Shown: in pieces, positions 16,971 through 25,791 of the stretch
Layout of the letters: each line of letters begins with the position of its first letter
How positions within the stretch are numbered: the stretch's first letter is position 1
DNA from: Actinospineispora eucalypti
GTDB taxonomy: Bacteria > Actinomycetota > Actinomycetes > Mycobacteriales > Pseudonocardiaceae
Reading direction: 5' to 3'
Length of the DNA: 64,000 nt
Assembly (NCBI GenBank): GCA_014208095.1
Contig: JACHMT010000004.1
Coordinates: 372,001 to 436,000, forward strand
The notes under the pieces: generated by a model
Databases searched by the model: none
What the model was told of the DNA's origin: nothing
What the model saw: the letters and a program-made list of their open reading frames with translations, nothing else
Position numbers and translations under genes: made by a program

Positions 16971-17363
16971 TCAGGCCGGGGCGGCGGTTTTGAGCCCATG
17001 CGCGGCTGTCGCCGCGACCAGCCGATCGTCGTAGCTGAGTAGCAGCTCGATGTCGTCCCTGATCAGCAGGGCGGTGGCGAGGTGGATGGCATCGAGCGAT
17101 CGCAACGTCGGATCCGGGAATCGGCTTGCTGACTCGAGCACGGCGTCGGAAATTTCGATCTGAGTGACGCCGTCGAGCATCAGGTCCAGCCGGGGTAGCC
17201 GATGCGGCGCGTAGCGCTGGAGTCCGCGCCGTGCCTCGACGGTCAGCAGTTTGCTCGAGACGAAGTCCCGGGTGCCACGCTCACCGAGGTACTCGTTCAG
17301 TGCCCGCGACTCATTCTCGTCCTTGACCAGCTTGAGAAACGCGGAGGTGTCAATATAGATCAA
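16971..17363 (-). CDS. vapC: PIN-domain toxin (VapC-like ribonuclease)
   Basis: Toxin of a type II toxin-antitoxin pair (130 aa), expected to cleave RNA with a metal-dependent PIN active site. Acidic residues D5 (IDTSAF), E43 (VEARRGL), D91 (LDAIHLATAL) and D112 are in the usual positions. The TTG start at 17363 overlaps the antitoxin stop (TTGA), with GAGGAAAG upstream, so it is translationally coupled to the antitoxin. Confidence 0.88.
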   Translation of the reverse strand: MIYIDTSAFLKLVKDENESRALNEYLGERGTRDFVSSKLLTVEARRGLQRYAPHRLPRLDLMLDGVTQIEISDAVLESASRFPDPTLRSLDAIHLATALLIRDDIELLLSYDDRLVAATAAHGLKTAAPA

Positions 17364-17662
17364 TATCTTTCCTCGTCGCGCATCTCGAGTAGCCCATCGG
17401 AGAGCGATCTCTCGCCCGGTTCGGCCGGTGGCGGGGGGAGAAGGTCTAACAGGCTGGCTTTGGCTTCGCGGACCTGGCCGGCTGCCTTCAGGCGCTCGAA
17501 CATGGAGGTGGGTTCCTCGGCTGGGACGAGGTACGCGACGAGTCTGCCGCGAACGGTCACCGGGACGCGCTGGCCGGCTTCGGCCAGCGCGACGTACCGC
17601 GAGGCGTGCTGTCGCAGTTCTCGGATACCGATGCTCTCTGGCTCGGGTACGACCTGCACCAT
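17360..17662 (-). CDS. Phd/YefM-type antitoxin
   Basis: A 100-aa antitoxin. The N-terminal DNA-binding fold has IGIRELRQHASRYVALAEAG and VPVTVRGRLVAYLVP, typical of Phd/YefM. The C-terminal acidic/hydrophobic tail should bind the PIN toxin. Phd-type antitoxins commonly pair with VapC in actinobacteria. The ATG sits inside a palindrome. Confidence 0.85.
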   Translation of the reverse strand: MVQVVPEPESIGIRELRQHASRYVALAEAGQRVPVTVRGRLVAYLVPAEEPTSMFERLKAAGQVREAKASLLDLLPPPPAEPGERSLSDGLLEMRDEERY

Positions 17663-17691
17663 AGGTGCATTGTAGCACCTGGTGTGCTACA
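17655..17691 (-). promoter_or_regulatory. Toxin-antitoxin promoter and autoregulatory palindromes
   Basis: Two perfect palindromes abut. TGCACC-ATA-GGTGCA (17655-17669) spans the antitoxin start codon. TGTAGCAC with its complement (17671-17678 and 17684-17691) lies just upstream. A minus-strand TACAAT -10 box overlaps the second, only about seven bases before the ATG, predicting a leaderless transcript. Binding by the antitoxin complex would close the promoter. Confidence 0.7.
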
Positions 17692-17703
17692 TCTGGCGTT
17701 GCT

Positions 17704-18324
17704 TTAGTGGCCTCGGTCGAGCCATTCCTGCAGGTGGGGGGACTCCGCGCCGATGCGGGTGGAGTCGCCGTGACCGGTGCGCACCTCGGTCTCCGGTGGC
17801 AGCGTGAGCAGTCGGTCGCGGATCGATGCGACGATCGTGTCGAAGCTGGAGTAGGAGCGCCCGGTCGCGCCCGGCCCGCCGTTGAACAGCGTGTCGCCGG
17901 AGAAGAGCACGTTCAGCGCCGGCGCGTACAGGCAGGTGGAGCCGGGTGAGTGGCCGGGCGTGGTGATCGCGCGCAGCTCGACGCCGCCGGCTTTCAGCAC
18001 CTGCCCGTCGGTCAGTTCGGCGTCGGGCGCACGGTCCGGCCAGGTCATCTCCCACAGCGGGGCCTCGGCCGGGTTGACCAGGATCGGCGCCTGGTAGCGG
18101 TCGGCCAGCGCGGGCGCCTGGTTGACGTGGTCGTCGTGCGCGTGCGTGCACACCACCGCGACCAAGCGCCGGTCGCCGATGGCCCCCGCGATGGCGTCGG
18201 CGGAGTGGGCGGCGTCGATGACCAGCACCTCGTGCTCGTCGCCGACCAGCCACACGTTGTTGTCCACCTCCCAGGTGCCGCCGTCCAGGGAGAACGTTCC
18301 CGAGGTGACCAGGTGCTCGATCAC
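17704..18324 (-). CDS. Metallo-beta-lactamase-fold hydrolase, partner of formaldehyde dehydrogenase
   Basis: A 206-aa MBL hydrolase with the metal motif HAHDDH at 61-66, then TTPGHSPGSTC and SGDTLF. It overlaps the upstream mycothiol-dependent dehydrogenase stop (GTGA), a pairing conserved in mycobacteria and relatives. Likely substrate is the thioester S-formylmycothiol, releasing formate and mycothiol, analogous to glyoxalase II; this is inference. Coupled translation with the dehydrogenase. Confidence 0.82.
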   Translation of the reverse strand: MIEHLVTSGTFSLDGGTWEVDNNVWLVGDEHEVLVIDAAHSADAIAGAIGDRRLVAVVCTHAHDDHVNQAPALADRYQAPILVNPAEAPLWEMTWPDRAPDAELTDGQVLKAGGVELRAITTPGHSPGSTCLYAPALNVLFSGDTLFNGGPGATGRSYSSFDTIVASIRDRLLTLPPETEVRTGHGDSTRIGAESPHLQEWLDRGH

Positions 18325-19406
18325 AGCACCACCACCGAGCGCAGGACCTCGCCGCGTTCCATGCGGTGGAAGGCCTGCTCGACCTCGCCCAATCCGATGG
18401 TCTCGGACACGAACTTCTCCAACGGCAACCGCCCCTGCAAATGCAGATCCACCAACATCGGGAAATCCCGACTGGGTAGACAGTCCCCGTACCACGACGA
18501 CTTCGTCGCCCCACCCCGACCGAACACATCGATCAACGGCAACTCAACCGTCATCTCCGGCGTCGGCACCCCGACAAGCACAGCGGTCCCCGCCAGGTCC
18601 CGGGCATAAAACGCCTGCTTGAACGTCTCCGGCCGGCCCACCGCATCCACCACCACATTCGCCCCGTTGCCGTCGGTCAACTCCTGGATCGCCTCCACCG
18701 CATCCACCTCCTGGGAGTTGACCGTGTGCGTCGCGCCAAACTCTTTCGCCCACTCGAGTTTGCGGGGGTCCACATCCACCGCGATGATCGTCGTCGCCCC
18801 CGCCAACCGCGCCCCGGCGATCGCCGCGTTCCCCACACCCCCACAGCCGATCACCGCGATCGAATCACCCCGACCCACCCCACCGGTGTACATCGCCGCA
18901 CCCAACCCGGCCATCACCCCACAACCCAACAACCCCGCCACCTCCGGCGCCGCCGCCGGGTTCACCTTCGTACACTGCCCCGCCGCGACCAGGGTCTTCT
19001 CCGCGAACGCGCCAATCCCCAACGCCGGCGACAACGCCCGCCCATCGGACAGGGTCATCGGTTGTTCCGCGTTGAACGTGGAGAAGCAGTACCACGGCTG
19101 CCCCCGCCGACACGCCCGACACGTGCCACACACCGCCCGCCAGTTCAACACCACAAAATCCCCCGGTTCCAGGCCAACCACCCCCGAACCGACCGACTCC
19201 ACCACCCCCGCCGCCTCATGCCCCAAAAGAAACGGGAACCCGTCATTGATCCCGCCCTCCCGATAATGCAAATCCGTGTGACACACCCCGCAGGCCCGCA
19301 CCGCGACCACCGCCTCACCCGGACCCGGATCCGGCACCGTGATCGTCTCCACCGACACCGGCTCGCCCTTCCCGTGCGCGACGACCCCGCGGACCTCCTG
19401 CGCCAT
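18321..19406 (-). CDS. mscR: S-(hydroxymethyl)mycothiol dehydrogenase (formaldehyde detoxification)
   Basis: Class III-like zinc dehydrogenase (361 aa) oxidising the formaldehyde-mycothiol adduct with NAD; relatives also reduce S-nitrosomycothiol. C42 and H63-E64 (GHEAAG) bind catalytic zinc. C93, C96, C99 and C107 bind structural zinc. CGGVGNAAI is the nucleotide loop. ATG 19406 has AGGAG eight bases upstream. Codons favour G or T in the third position (for example TGT, CGG, GGG runs near 19060-19150), unlike the C-rich wobble of neighbours, hinting at a different history. Confidence 0.92.
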   Translation of the reverse strand: MAQEVRGVVAHGKGEPVSVETITVPDPGPGEAVVAVRACGVCHTDLHYREGGINDGFPFLLGHEAAGVVESVGSGVVGLEPGDFVVLNWRAVCGTCRACRRGQPWYCFSTFNAEQPMTLSDGRALSPALGIGAFAEKTLVAAGQCTKVNPAAAPEVAGLLGCGVMAGLGAAMYTGGVGRGDSIAVIGCGGVGNAAIAGARLAGATTIIAVDVDPRKLEWAKEFGATHTVNSQEVDAVEAIQELTDGNGANVVVDAVGRPETFKQAFYARDLAGTAVLVGVPTPEMTVELPLIDVFGRGGATKSSWYGDCLPSRDFPMLVDLHLQGRLPLEKFVSETIGLGEVEQAFHRMERGEVLRSVVVL

Positions 19407-19499
19407 TTGGCTCACTCCTATGTGCATGCGTGAATGTGTCCGTGCGCAGCGTGCCATGGATCTCCGGCGCTCCGCATCCGTGGCAGATAGATTCTTGCC

Positions 19500-20261
19500 A
19501 TGCTTAAAAAAGAGGAGCACGGCGGCGTTGCGGTGATCACCTTGGAGCACGGGCCGGTGAACGCCACGGACACCGCCGCGCTGCGCGCGATCACGGCCGA
19601 GTTCAGCGCGCTGAACGGCCCGGAAGGGCCGGCGGCCGTGGTGTTCACCGGCTCGGGGCGGGCCTTCTCCGCCGGCGTCGACCTGCGCGCCATGCTGGCC
19701 GGCGGACCGCCCTACCTGGCCGAGTTCCTGCCGGCGCTGGACGAGGCCTGCCTGGCCCTGTTCACCCTGGACAAGCCGATGGTGGCGGCGGTGAACGGGC
19801 ACGCGATCGCCGGCGGGTGCGTGTTGGCCTGCTGCGCCGACCTGCGGGTGATGGCGTCCGGGCGGGGGCGGATCGGCGTCCCGGAGATCAAGGTCGGCGT
19901 GCCGTTCCCCCGGGTGCCGCTGGAGATGCTGGTGCACGCGGTCGGCCCCAAGGTGGCGCAGCGGCTGGTCTACGGTGCGGACGCGGTGACCCCGGAGGAG
20001 GCGCTGACCCTGGGTCTGGTGGACGAGGTGGTCGACCCGGAGGCGCTGCTGGAGCGGTCGATCGCGCTCGCCGCCGAGCTGGCCGAACGCGCGCCCGCGG
20101 ACACCTTCGCCATGTCCAAGTGGCAGCTGCGCCGGGACACTTTGGACCGGATCGCCCGCTACCAGGAGTACGAGTACCAACGCCTGGTCAGCATCTGGGA
20201 ACGCCGCACCAGCGACAGCTGGACCGCCGACTACCTGGCCGCCGCCACCCGCAAGTCGTAG
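19500..20261 (+). CDS. Enoyl-CoA hydratase/isomerase family protein
   Basis: Crotonase-fold enzyme (253 aa) acting on an acyl-CoA. Oxyanion-hole segments are SGRAFSAGVDLRAML and NGHAIAGGCVLA; the usual catalytic acids near GVPEIKVGVPFPRV are partly replaced, so the reaction is uncertain. Its 3' end overlaps the convergent ceramidase-like gene by 31 bp. It stands alone on this strand. Confidence 0.85.
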   Translation: MLKKEEHGGVAVITLEHGPVNATDTAALRAITAEFSALNGPEGPAAVVFTGSGRAFSAGVDLRAMLAGGPPYLAEFLPALDEACLALFTLDKPMVAAVNGHAIAGGCVLACCADLRVMASGRGRIGVPEIKVGVPFPRVPLEMLVHAVGPKVAQRLVYGADAVTPEEALTLGLVDEVVDPEALLERSIALAAELAERAPADTFAMSKWQLRRDTLDRIARYQEYEYQRLVSIWERRTSDSWTADYLAAATRKS

Positions 20262-20878
20262 CGGCGGATTGCCGCGCGCAGCAGCAGGTAGAGCACGGTG
20301 GCGTTGCACAGGTGCCAGGCGAAATGGGTGCCCAGCGGCCAGCTCGGGCACAGCGGGCCGTCCAGCTGGCGGAAGGTCAGGGAAACCACGAACAGCGACG
20401 TGACCAGCCCGAACGTGCGCCAGGCTGGATCGCGGCGGGCGGCGAGGAATGCGGTGAGCCCGGCCAGGCCGAGCAGTGCCGGCAGGTAGAGGCCGGGTAC
20501 GGGCCCGCCGCGGGCGGCTGGTGCGACCACGGCGGCGAAGGCCAGGAACGCCGGCGCGGCCAGCCAGGCCAGCCGCCGGCCCACGCCGGCGAACCGGTGC
20601 GTGAACACCACCAGGTAGACCAGCATGAACACGCCGATGGGCAGCGTGTCGGCCAGCGCCGCCCACCGGGTGGCCAGCGTGTGGAACAGGAAGCTGCCCA
20701 CGCCGATCGCGGTCAAAATGGCGACCAGCAACACCAGGTCCGGGGGTGGGCGCCGCCCGGTCCGGCGCAGGTGCAGCGCCGCGAGGGCGGCCGCGACCAG
20801 GAACGCCAGGTTGGACAACGCGTTCACCGGCTCCGCCCAGAACGTCGCGGTCAGCCGCTCGCAGTAGCCGTCGATCAC
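20231..20878 (-). CDS. Ceramidase-like membrane protein (CREST superfamily)
   Basis: Seven-helix membrane protein (215 aa) with alkaline ceramidase family motifs: YCER near the start, FWAEPVNALSNLAF, GVGSFLFHT with a following D..PI, and HFAWH near the end. The His and Asp residues would bind zinc. Bacterial members are poorly characterised; lipid amide hydrolysis is the family expectation. I chose GTG 20878, just before the conserved DGYCER, rather than ATG 20947, which would overlap the divergent fumarylacetoacetase start. Confidence 0.75.
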   Translation of the reverse strand: MIDGYCERLTATFWAEPVNALSNLAFLVAAALAALHLRRTGRRPPPDLVLLVAILTAIGVGSFLFHTLATRWAALADTLPIGVFMLVYLVVFTHRFAGVGRRLAWLAAPAFLAFAAVVAPAARGGPVPGLYLPALLGLAGLTAFLAARRDPAWRTFGLVTSLFVVSLTFRQLDGPLCPSWPLGTHFAWHLCNATVLYLLLRAAIRRYDLRVAAAR

Positions 20879-20945
20879 GTTCTCGACCTTGCCCGAACGA
20901 GGTGAACGCCCGGTTTCCGTCGGGGCGGGATGGCAGGGTGGGGGC

Positions 20946-22085
20946 ATGCGTTATGGAGCGTTCGTGCCGTCGGGCGGTGATGGGTCACGGGTCGGCGTGC
21001 TCTGCGAGGACGACACCGTGCTGGACCTGGCCGCGCTGCACGCCGCCGAACCGGTGCCGTGGCCGGAGTTGCTCGTCGCGGCGAACCTGGACCGGCTGCT
21101 CGCCGCCGCGCGCCCGGTGTGGCGGGAGGTGCACGGCTGGCTGGCCGACACGCTCGCCGACCCGGACCGCTCGGCCCGGCACCGGCACCCGGTGGCCTCG
21201 GTCACCCCCGTGCTGCCGTTCACCGTGGCCGACTACGTGGATTTCTTCGCCTGCGAGCAGCACGCGGTGAACGCCGCGCGCATCTTCCGGCCGAACGACG
21301 AGCCGTTGGCGCCGAACTGGCGGCACCTGCCGGTCGGCTACCACGGCCGGGCGGCCACCGTGCGCGGCTCCGGCTCGCCGGTGCGCCGGCCGAACGGGCA
21401 GCGCGGTCCGGGGGACTACGGCCCGACCCGCGCGCTGGACTTCGAGGCCGAGCTGGGCTTCGTGATCGGCGGCGCGAGCACCCCCGGGGAGCCGGTCACC
21501 ATGGAGCACGCGGCCGACCATCTGTTCGGCCTGGTGCTGCTCAACGACTGGTCGGCCCGGGACATCCAGTTCTGGGAGACCCGGCCGCTCGGGCCGTTGC
21601 TGGGCAAGGCCTTCGCCACCTCGATCTCCAGCTGGGTGACCCCGTGGGAGGCGCTCAACTCGGCGCGGGTGCCGCCGCCGGCCCGCGACCCGGAGCCGCT
21701 GCCGTACCTGCGCGGCGGGGCCGACCTGGGCCTGAACCTCGCGCTGCGGGTGCGGCTGAACGGCGAGCTCATCAGCAGTCCGCCGGGTGACGCGCTGTAC
21801 TGGACCGCGCCGCAGATGATCGCCCACCTGACCAGCGGCGGCGCCACGCTGCGCCCCGGGGACCTGCTCGGCTCCGGCACGCTCTCCGGCCCGGCCCCGG
21901 ACCAGCTGGGCAGCCTGTTGGAGCTGACCAAGCACGGCCGGGAACCGCTCACGCTGGCCGACGGATCAGAGCTCGGGTACCTGCGGGACGGCGACGAGCT
22001 GGTGATCACCGCCGACGCGCCGGCGTTCGGCGGCGGGCGGTTGGAGCTGGGCGAGGTGCGCGGCCGGATCCTCCCGGCGCGCTAG
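20946..22085 (+). CDS. fahA: Fumarylacetoacetase
   Basis: Hydrolyses fumarylacetoacetate to fumarate and acetoacetate, the last step of tyrosine/homogentisate degradation (379 aa). An N-terminal SH3-like domain is followed by the FAH domain with YHGRAATVRGSG, DFEAELGFVIG, LLNDWSARDIQFWE and the metal/Tyr region around GKAFATSISSWVTP. ATG 20946 follows GGTGGGGGC. No homogentisate dioxygenase is adjacent. The stop overlaps that of the convergent gene within CTAG. Confidence 0.93.
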   Translation: MRYGAFVPSGGDGSRVGVLCEDDTVLDLAALHAAEPVPWPELLVAANLDRLLAAARPVWREVHGWLADTLADPDRSARHRHPVASVTPVLPFTVADYVDFFACEQHAVNAARIFRPNDEPLAPNWRHLPVGYHGRAATVRGSGSPVRRPNGQRGPGDYGPTRALDFEAELGFVIGGASTPGEPVTMEHAADHLFGLVLLNDWSARDIQFWETRPLGPLLGKAFATSISSWVTPWEALNSARVPPPARDPEPLPYLRGGADLGLNLALRVRLNGELISSPPGDALYWTAPQMIAHLTSGGATLRPGDLLGSGTLSGPAPDQLGSLLELTKHGREPLTLADGSELGYLRDGDELVITADAPAFGGGRLELGEVRGRILPAR

Positions 22086-23077
22086 CCGTCGGGCAGCATG
22101 GAGCGGCGGACGCTGCGTTCGAAGTGGCCGTAACCGACCGTCCCGTCGGCCGCCGTGTACCGGGCCGCGCACTCCACCAGCACCGGCATGTCCTCGTCCA
22201 GCTGCCAGCCGACGCCGTTCAGGTTGTCCCCGGAGTCGGTGATGCACATGTTCACCGCGTGCAGCGCCTCGACGTGGATGGTCTCGCTGCCCTCCGGGGT
22301 GCTCACGACCAGGTCGCACTCGGTCGGCTCGGCCGGAAGGGCGGACACGAAGGGCAGCTCGGTGCCGGTGACCGGGGTTTGGCCGCCGTCCCGGTGCAGC
22401 ACCACGCCCGCGTCGATCATGGTGGTGCCGTCCGGCATCTTCACCTGGATGTTGTGGATCACGCGGTCCGGGAAGACGATCAGCACGAAGTGGTGGGTGC
22501 CGAACCGTTGCAGGTCACGAGTGCCGCTGGAGTGATCGCGGTAGGCGCAACCGTCCAAGGGGTAGGTCGTGTCGCCGATGGTGACCCGGCCGGTCGCGTC
22601 GAACGCCTGCTGGGTGTGCGTGCCGCCGGCGAAGTCCTGGGTATGGCCGTCCCGGCCGGCGAACAGGTCCCACATCGGCGCCACCGCTTCGCCGCGCAGC
22701 TCGAACCGCATGGGTTGGCTCGGCCCGGACCCGACCAGCCCTTCGGCCAGCGCCTCGGTGGTGGTGAGCTCGGCGGCGCCGTCGAACGCGGCGGACCAGC
22801 GACGGCCGGGTTCCTCGATGCGCAGCCGCAGGTTTCCCGAGCCCATGGTGTCGGGGTCGCCCGGGCGGCCGTGCGAGCGGTCCACCGCCACCCGGCCATC
22901 GGGCAGGTAGACCATGGTCTGGGCCCACCACATGTCCAGATCCTGCTGGCAGCGCCCGATGTGCAGGAACAGGCCGACGCCCGCATCGGGGTTCCAGCTG
23001 CCCAGCCACGCCGTCTCACTCCACCTCGGTACGTCCCGTTGCGGTACGAAAACCCGGTCCAGCTCAGCGGTCTGCAT
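22082..23077 (-). CDS. Hypothetical protein, possibly lipocalin/CrtC-like fold
   Basis: A 331-aa protein rich in predicted beta strands, with WWAQTMVYLPDG, GTHTQQAFDATGRVTIGD, YRDHSSGTRDLQRFGTHHF and GYGHFERSVRRSM. The pattern of two strand-rich halves recalls hydroxyneurosporene synthase/AttH-type domains; this is a weak call and no catalytic residues are assigned. It starts at ATG 23077 without a clear ribosome site. Confidence 0.6.
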   Translation of the reverse strand: MQTAELDRVFVPQRDVPRWSETAWLGSWNPDAGVGLFLHIGRCQQDLDMWWAQTMVYLPDGRVAVDRSHGRPGDPDTMGSGNLRLRIEEPGRRWSAAFDGAAELTTTEALAEGLVGSGPSQPMRFELRGEAVAPMWDLFAGRDGHTQDFAGGTHTQQAFDATGRVTIGDTTYPLDGCAYRDHSSGTRDLQRFGTHHFVLIVFPDRVIHNIQVKMPDGTTMIDAGVVLHRDGGQTPVTGTELPFVSALPAEPTECDLVVSTPEGSETIHVEALHAVNMCITDSGDNLNGVGWQLDEDMPVLVECAARYTAADGTVGYGHFERSVRRSMLPDG

Positions 23078-23153
23078 ACCAAACAACGTTAGAGCCTGTT
23101 GGCGAACTTCGCTGTCGGCGCGGAACGGCGGTCGGCGGGCGCCGCCGGGTAGG

Positions 23154-24689
23154 TCAGGACTTGCGGCGGCGGTGGTCGAGGTAGACGGCCGCGCCGGCGA
23201 TGGCGAGCATCGTGCGGCGCATGGCGGCGGCGCGGCGGTCGGCGCGGTCCTCGTTGCGCGCGGCCGGTCCCTGCACGGTGTTGTTCTGGAAGGTGAACTC
23301 GCGGTTCGACAGGTCACGCATGAACGCGCGCATCTGCTCCGGAGCGGCGGCGGTGGTGAGCATCGCCTCCACCGCGAGCTTCGCCGCCGACTCCTGGGAG
23401 AGGGTCTCCCGGGCCAGCTCCATCATGATCGTTTTCAGCTCGTCCTCGAGCGTGTCGGTGATCGCCAGCTCCGGGGCCAGGTAGCGCACCGAGCCCTCCA
23501 GGTTGGCGAACGACTTGCCGAGCAGGCTCATCACCGGCCCGGTCTGAATGCCGCGTCTCGTCGAGTACTTCAGCACCGAGGAAAGCGCAACGCCGAAATC
23601 CAGCTGTTCCATCGAGGCACCGGCCACCTTGGGCACGAACTGCTGCATGTCGGAGACGAATCCGGGAATGTTCGCCCACGGCGTCGGCCGGCCCAGCTCT
23701 ATCCAGGCCTTGGCCAGCGCCGTGCCGTCGTTCTGGGCGAGCGCCATGATGATCAGGAGCATGGTCATGCTCATTCGCCGGTCGGCCCGCCCGACCATTC
23801 CCCAGTCGATGATGTAGGCGGGCTGACCAGGCGCGACGAAGATGTTCCCGGGGTGTGGGTCGGCGTGGAAGGCGCGCTCCACGAAGAACGCCTGAAACAT
23901 GTAGGCAAGCAGGTCCTTGCCGATGTTCTCCCGTTCCTCGGCGGTGAAGTCGTCCCGGTTGACGTGCCGGATCGACTTTCCCGGCGCCATTTCCTGCACC
24001 ATTACCCGGGGCGTGTCGAAAATGACCTCGGGCACCGTGATGAACTCGTGGTTGTCCGCCTGGTCCAGCGCGTTTCGCATGTTCTCGGCCTCGAGCGTGA
24101 AATCCAGCTCGGGTTCCATCGCGTCGAAGAGGACGCCCAGCATCGACTCCACGTCGATGACCGCGTTGAAGTCCGGCGCACGCTTGGCCACCTGCTTGGA
24201 CATCTTGCGCAGCAGCGCCATGTCGTCCAGCATCACCGGGCGCACGCCCGGGCGTTGGATCTTCACCACGGCGGGCCGCCCGTTGGCCAGCCGCACCCGG
24301 TAGACCTGGGCCAGCGAGGCCGCGCCGAGCGGCTTCTCGACCTCGATCTCCTTGAAGTAGCTCTGCCAGTTCGAGCCCAGCTCGGCGGCCAGCACCGGCT
24401 CGAAGTCGGCGAACGGCGCCACCTTCACCTGCTCGTGCAGGTTCTTGAACTCGTCGATCATGATCTCCGGCACGATGTCCGGCCGGGTGGACAGCATCTG
24501 GCCGATCTTGACGTAGAACGGGCCGAGGTCCTCCAGCGCGCGGCGCACCGCCCGGGCCCGTTGCCGCTCGACGGCCGTGTTGTCCGAGTCCGACCGCTTC
24601 TTCCGGCCGAACCCGACGCTCCGCCCTGCTTCCCCCGCTAGCAGGGAGGCCAGCACCTTGGCCACCACCCGACCCCGGCCGCTACCCAC
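23154..24689 (-). CDS. ABC1/UbiB-family atypical kinase
   Basis: Atypical protein-kinase-like ATPase (511 aa). Family motifs are FYVKIGQMLSTRPD, GAASLAQVYRV (Ala-rich nucleotide loop), VVKIQRPG, HADPHPGN and IIDWG. Relatives support quinone or lipid metabolism; actinobacterial members are of unknown target. GTG 24689 has GGAGG five bases upstream. The small gene upstream ends 24 bp away on the same strand, suggesting cotranscription. Confidence 0.9.
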   Translation of the reverse strand: MGSGRGRVVAKVLASLLAGEAGRSVGFGRKKRSDSDNTAVERQRARAVRRALEDLGPFYVKIGQMLSTRPDIVPEIMIDEFKNLHEQVKVAPFADFEPVLAAELGSNWQSYFKEIEVEKPLGAASLAQVYRVRLANGRPAVVKIQRPGVRPVMLDDMALLRKMSKQVAKRAPDFNAVIDVESMLGVLFDAMEPELDFTLEAENMRNALDQADNHEFITVPEVIFDTPRVMVQEMAPGKSIRHVNRDDFTAEERENIGKDLLAYMFQAFFVERAFHADPHPGNIFVAPGQPAYIIDWGMVGRADRRMSMTMLLIIMALAQNDGTALAKAWIELGRPTPWANIPGFVSDMQQFVPKVAGASMEQLDFGVALSSVLKYSTRRGIQTGPVMSLLGKSFANLEGSVRYLAPELAITDTLEDELKTIMMELARETLSQESAAKLAVEAMLTTAAAPEQMRAFMRDLSNREFTFQNNTVQGPAARNEDRADRRAAAMRRTMLAIAGAAVYLDHRRRKS

Positions 24690-24713
24690 GACTGCCTCCC
24701 CCGGCGCGTCCGG

Positions 24714-25121
24714 TCATTCCGGTCCGCCCTCCCACCAGTCGTGCTTGCCGGTGCGCCGCCGGTCTCGGCCGCGGTCCTTGGCGTGCTCCCGATCCCGGTC
24801 CTCGACGTGTGACCGGGCGGACCCTCCGGTCCGCAGCAGCCCCTTGAACAGGCTGGACACCATCGACTCGAACCCGCCGCCACCGCTGCCGGGCAGGATC
24901 GCGCGGGGCAGGCCGACGGCGAGCACCTCGCTGAGCACCTCGTGCGTGCAGTCCTCGCCGCTGCTGTGCCGGACCGCCCGGAAGTATCGCCCGGCGCGCA
25001 CGTCGTCGCAGAGTTCGGCGAGCTCGAGCCGGCGGCGCTCGTCGACGTCGAACAGCGAGCCGTCGCTCTCCCGGCGGAGTCGCCGAGCGGGCAGCTTGCT
25101 GCGCGGGGACCGGCGACTCAC
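24714..25121 (-). CDS. Hypothetical basic protein
   Basis: A 135-aa charged protein of no recognised family. The N-terminus is Arg/Lys-rich, the middle reads ELAELCDDVRAGRYFRAVRHSSGEDC with two cysteines, and the C-terminus is a low-complexity Arg/Asp tail ending HDWWEGGPE. GTG 25121 is chosen for GGAGG seven bases upstream. It probably precedes the UbiB-like gene in one transcript. Confidence 0.6.
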   Translation of the reverse strand: MSRRSPRSKLPARRLRRESDGSLFDVDERRRLELAELCDDVRAGRYFRAVRHSSGEDCTHEVLSEVLAVGLPRAILPGSGGGGFESMVSSLFKGLLRTGGSARSHVEDRDREHAKDRGRDRRRTGKHDWWEGGPE

Positions 25122-25254
25122 GGCTTCGCCTCCAGGCTCATGACGGAAAGCTAACGTGGCGACGGAAAACAATCACCGCTGTGGCGCAAAAACCCCCGGT
25201 TGCTCCGTGCGGAGCCGCCGGGGGCTGTGGCGCGTCCGACTGGGGTTCAGCGGA

Positions 25255-25545
25255 TCACTTCTTGGCGGCGGTCGAGCCGGCGCCCAGCTCGCTGACCTTC
25301 TCGCTCAGGGCCTTGATGGCCTCGCGCAGCTCGTCCAGCTCGTCGTCCCGACGGCCGCCGCGGCGACGGCCGCCGCGGTCATCGTCGTCGTCCGAGTCGA
25401 ACCAGTTGCGGCCGGCCCGGCGGAGGTCTCGCTCGGTGTCCCGACCCCGGTCGACGACCTCGTCGTCGATGAAGTCCTTGATGTCGTCGGTGATGTCCTG
25501 CAGGAAGTCGGTGACGCTGCTGCTGCTGCGACGGCGGCGGGCCAT
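25255..25545 (-). CDS. Small charged hypothetical protein with coiled-coil C-terminus
   Basis: A 96-aa protein: basic Arg/Ser start (MARRRRSSSS), acidic helix DFLQDITDDIKDFIDDEV, an Asp-run and Arg/Gly stretch, then a coiled-coil-like DELDELREAIKALSEKVSEL. It might be granule- or surface-associated, but no family is recognised. AAGGAG lies nine bases before ATG 25545. Two tandem palindromes sit 38 bp upstream, so expression is probably repressor-controlled. Confidence 0.65.
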   Translation of the reverse strand: MARRRRSSSSVTDFLQDITDDIKDFIDDEVVDRGRDTERDLRRAGRNWFDSDDDDDRGGRRRGGRRDDELDELREAIKALSEKVSELGAGSTAAKK

Positions 25546-25582
25546 GGCTCTCAACTCCTTGGTGGTTTTGTTTTGCGCTCAT

Positions 25583-25613
25583 TTACGCACTGCGTAAGTT
25601 ACGCAACGCGTAA
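25583..25613. promoter_or_regulatory. Two tandem perfect 15-bp palindromes (operator)
   Basis: TTACGCA-C-TGCGTAA (25583-25597) and TTACGC-AAC-GCGTAA (25599-25613) lie head to tail with a 16-bp period. This is a typical cooperative operator for a TetR-type repressor, placed just upstream of the small charged protein. The cognate regulator is not obvious nearby. Confidence 0.7.
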
Positions 25614-25791
25614 AGCCGCGTCAACGGAAATGTGGCGCCCCCCACGCCTACTGGTGAGTACCTACTTCATATGGCCTAATGCCTGGTCGATCCCGGCCTC
25701 GTGGCACTCGGCGCGGCCGCCTCGCGCGAATCTAGGTCGGGCGCAGGGGTTCGCCCCACCGGCTTCTCTGTCTCGAGGTCGACCGGCAATG

